Shown: positions 62,909 to 64,000 of the stretch, piece by piece
Position numbering within the stretch: the first letter of the stretch is position 1
Layout of the letters: the number at the start of each line of letters is the position of its first letter
Assembly: GCA_021604665.1 (NCBI GenBank)
Contig: BQJK01000001.1
Span: 682,001 to 746,000 of the forward strand
Reading direction: 5' to 3'
DNA from: Rhodomicrobium sp.
GTDB lineage: Bacteria; Pseudomonadota; Alphaproteobacteria; Rhizobiales; HXMU1428-3
DNA length: 64,000 bases
Notes under the pieces: generated by a model
What the model saw: the letters and a program-made list of their open reading frames with translations, nothing else
Databases searched by the model: none
What the model was told of the DNA's origin: nothing
Translations under genes and position numbers: made by a program

Positions 62909-64000
62909 ATGACCATGCCGGCCACTATAGAGACCCCCAAACCCGCACGCGCAAAACTTATCAGAAACGCCGTGCGTACCACCCCGCCATTAAACAGCAA
63001 AGGCCTGCTAGAGCAACTCTTCGCCCAGCTTTTCTCAGGCCTTGTTTATCCGCAAATTTGGGAAGACCCGCTCGTCGATCTTCAGGCCATGGCAATAGAG
63101 CCTCATCACCATATTATGACAATCGCCTCAGGCGGGTGCAACGTCATGAGCTATCTGACAGCAAATCCGGGTAAAATCACCGCTGTTGACCTGAACCGCG
63201 CTCATGTCGCCCTCACCAAAACAAAGATAGCCACAGCGAACACACTGCCAGATTGGGCACATTTCCATAAGTTTTGGGCCATACCCAACGCCACTGAAAA
63301 TGAAACCCTTTATGAGCGCTATGTTGAAACAAGCCTCGATGAAACCACCAAAAAACATTGGCGCGGCCGCGATGCAACAGGCCGCCGCCGGCTTAGATAT
63401 TTTAGTGAAAACCTTTATCACCATGGCATGCTGGGTCGCTTTATCGGTCTTTGCCATTTTATGGCCCGCCGCTATGGCATCCGATTTGAGGAGCTGTTAA
63501 CAGCCGCAACCCACGAAGAGCAAACAGCTTATTTTGAAACCAAACTGAAACCTCTTATGACAAAAAGGCTCATCCGCTGGCTCACATCACATCCGGCATC
63601 ACTTTATGGCCTTGGCATTCCGCCCGCCCAATATGAAGCACTGGCAGCCTCTGGCGGCGGCAACATGACAGACGTACTCACAGAGCGCCTCCGCAAACTT
63701 TGCTGTGATTTTGACATTGAAGATAATTACTTCGCCTGGCAAGCCTTTGGCCGGCGCTATGGCGGAAATGGCGCCAATGCACTCCCCCCATATTTGCAAC
63801 AACATAATTTTGAGACCATCAAATCCGGAGCTGCCAAGGTCTCTGTGTTCCAAAATTCAGTCACAGACCAATTGCGCAGCGAACCTCCAGCCTCCCTCGA
63901 CCGGCTCGTCCTTCTCGATGCGCAAGATTGGATGGATGATAAAACATTAAATGACCTATGGGACGCTATCACCATAGCAGCCGCCCCAAAAGCCAGAGTA
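62909..64000 (+). CDS. btaA: BtaA: S-adenosylmethionine:diacylglycerol 3-amino-3-carboxypropyltransferase (3' end outside the window)
   Basis: An open frame from ATG 62909 runs off the right edge (364 codons visible). It starts with NSKGLLEQLFAQLFSGLVYPQIWEDP, and the SAM site follows (IMTIASGGCNVMSYL, then AVDLNRAH). This is the DUF3419/BtaA family, which moves the aminocarboxypropyl group of SAM to diacylglycerol, the first step to the betaine lipid DGTS. A Pho box lies upstream, in agreement with betaine lipids replacing phospholipids under phosphate starvation. btaB would be expected just beyond the edge. ATG 62915 is an alternative start. Confidence 0.93.
   Translation, partial: MTMPATIETPKPARAKLIRNAVRTTPPLNSKGLLEQLFAQLFSGLVYPQIWEDPLVDLQAMAIEPHHHIMTIASGGCNVMSYLTANPGKITAVDLNRAHVALTKTKIATANTLPDWAHFHKFWAIPNATENETLYERYVETSLDETTKKHWRGRDATGRRRLRYFSENLYHHGMLGRFIGLCHFMARRYGIRFEELLTAATHEEQTAYFETKLKPLMTKRLIRWLTSHPASLYGLGIPPAQYEALAASGGGNMTDVLTERLRKLCCDFDIEDNYFAWQAFGRRYGGNGANALPPYLQQHNFETIKSGAAKVSVFQNSVTDQLRSEPPASLDRLVLLDAQDWMDDKTLNDLWDAITIAAAPKARV

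Overview
The window is a stretch of alphaproteobacterial chromosome, most like Hyphomicrobiales (Rhizobiales) in gene order. Several blocks that are conserved in that group are present: gyrA-coaD-two cyclophilins-queA-tgt; dnaB-radA-cvpA-purF-SDR; and dacA-tmk-holB-metG-tatD-MBL hydrolase. A betaine-lipid gene (btaA) with a Pho box, an MxaD-like/beta-propeller pair and ssb/uvrA fit the same assignment. There is no sign of a prophage, transposase, plasmid or CRISPR array. Base composition was judged by eye only.

Layout. 1-3078: end of a DUF1365 gene, a Cfa-family methyltransferase and two short-chain dehydrogenases. 3393-8606: a coupled operon of an FN3-like membrane protein, a sodium:solute symporter, a 39-residue membrane peptide, an aspartate-carbamoyltransferase-like enzyme with a changed acceptor site, and an asparagine-synthetase-type amidotransferase. 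8790-10659: a secreted unknown and two c-type cytochromes behind a perfect FNR/FixK box and a structured leader. 10690-14148 (minus): an HD-GYP protein, a secreted GH3 hexosaminidase and an MltB-type lytic transglycosylase. 14570-21021: a His/Met-rich secreted protein, CusB, CusA and a TPR protein (copper/silver efflux). 21111-30558: radical SAM protein, tRNA-Lys(UUU) behind a terminator-like hairpin, DMT exporter, then the minus-strand tgt/queA/cyclophilin/coaD/gyrA block. 30914-42253: CDF transporter, aldo/keto reductase, two MAPEG proteins, ABC-F ATPase, a DoxX-tailed reductase, ssb and a membrane pentapeptide-repeat protein. 42404-47288: uvrA, MxaD-like SRPBCC protein and YncE-like propeller, ending in a 45-bp palindromic tandem repeat. 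47474-56073: dnaB, a three-copy multi-hairpin repeat, radA, cvpA, purF, a TAXI-type binding protein fused to LEA-like repeats, and an SDR. 56117-62672 (minus): replication, translation and cell-wall housekeeping genes. 62909-end: btaA, cut by the window edge.

The most unusual items are: (i) the symporter/microprotein/carbamoyltransferase/Asn-synthetase operon, which looks like uptake or synthesis of a carbamoylated or amidated small molecule; (ii) the TAXI-LEA fusion at 53627-55186; (iii) the hairpin repeats between dnaB and radA, each with a Shine-Dalgarno sequence and a three-codon ORF, placed where many relatives carry alr; (iv) the terminator-like hairpin between promoter and tRNA-Lys; (v) the FNR-controlled cytochrome leader with two competing pairings. 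All functional statements are homology-by-eye; no database search or computation was run.
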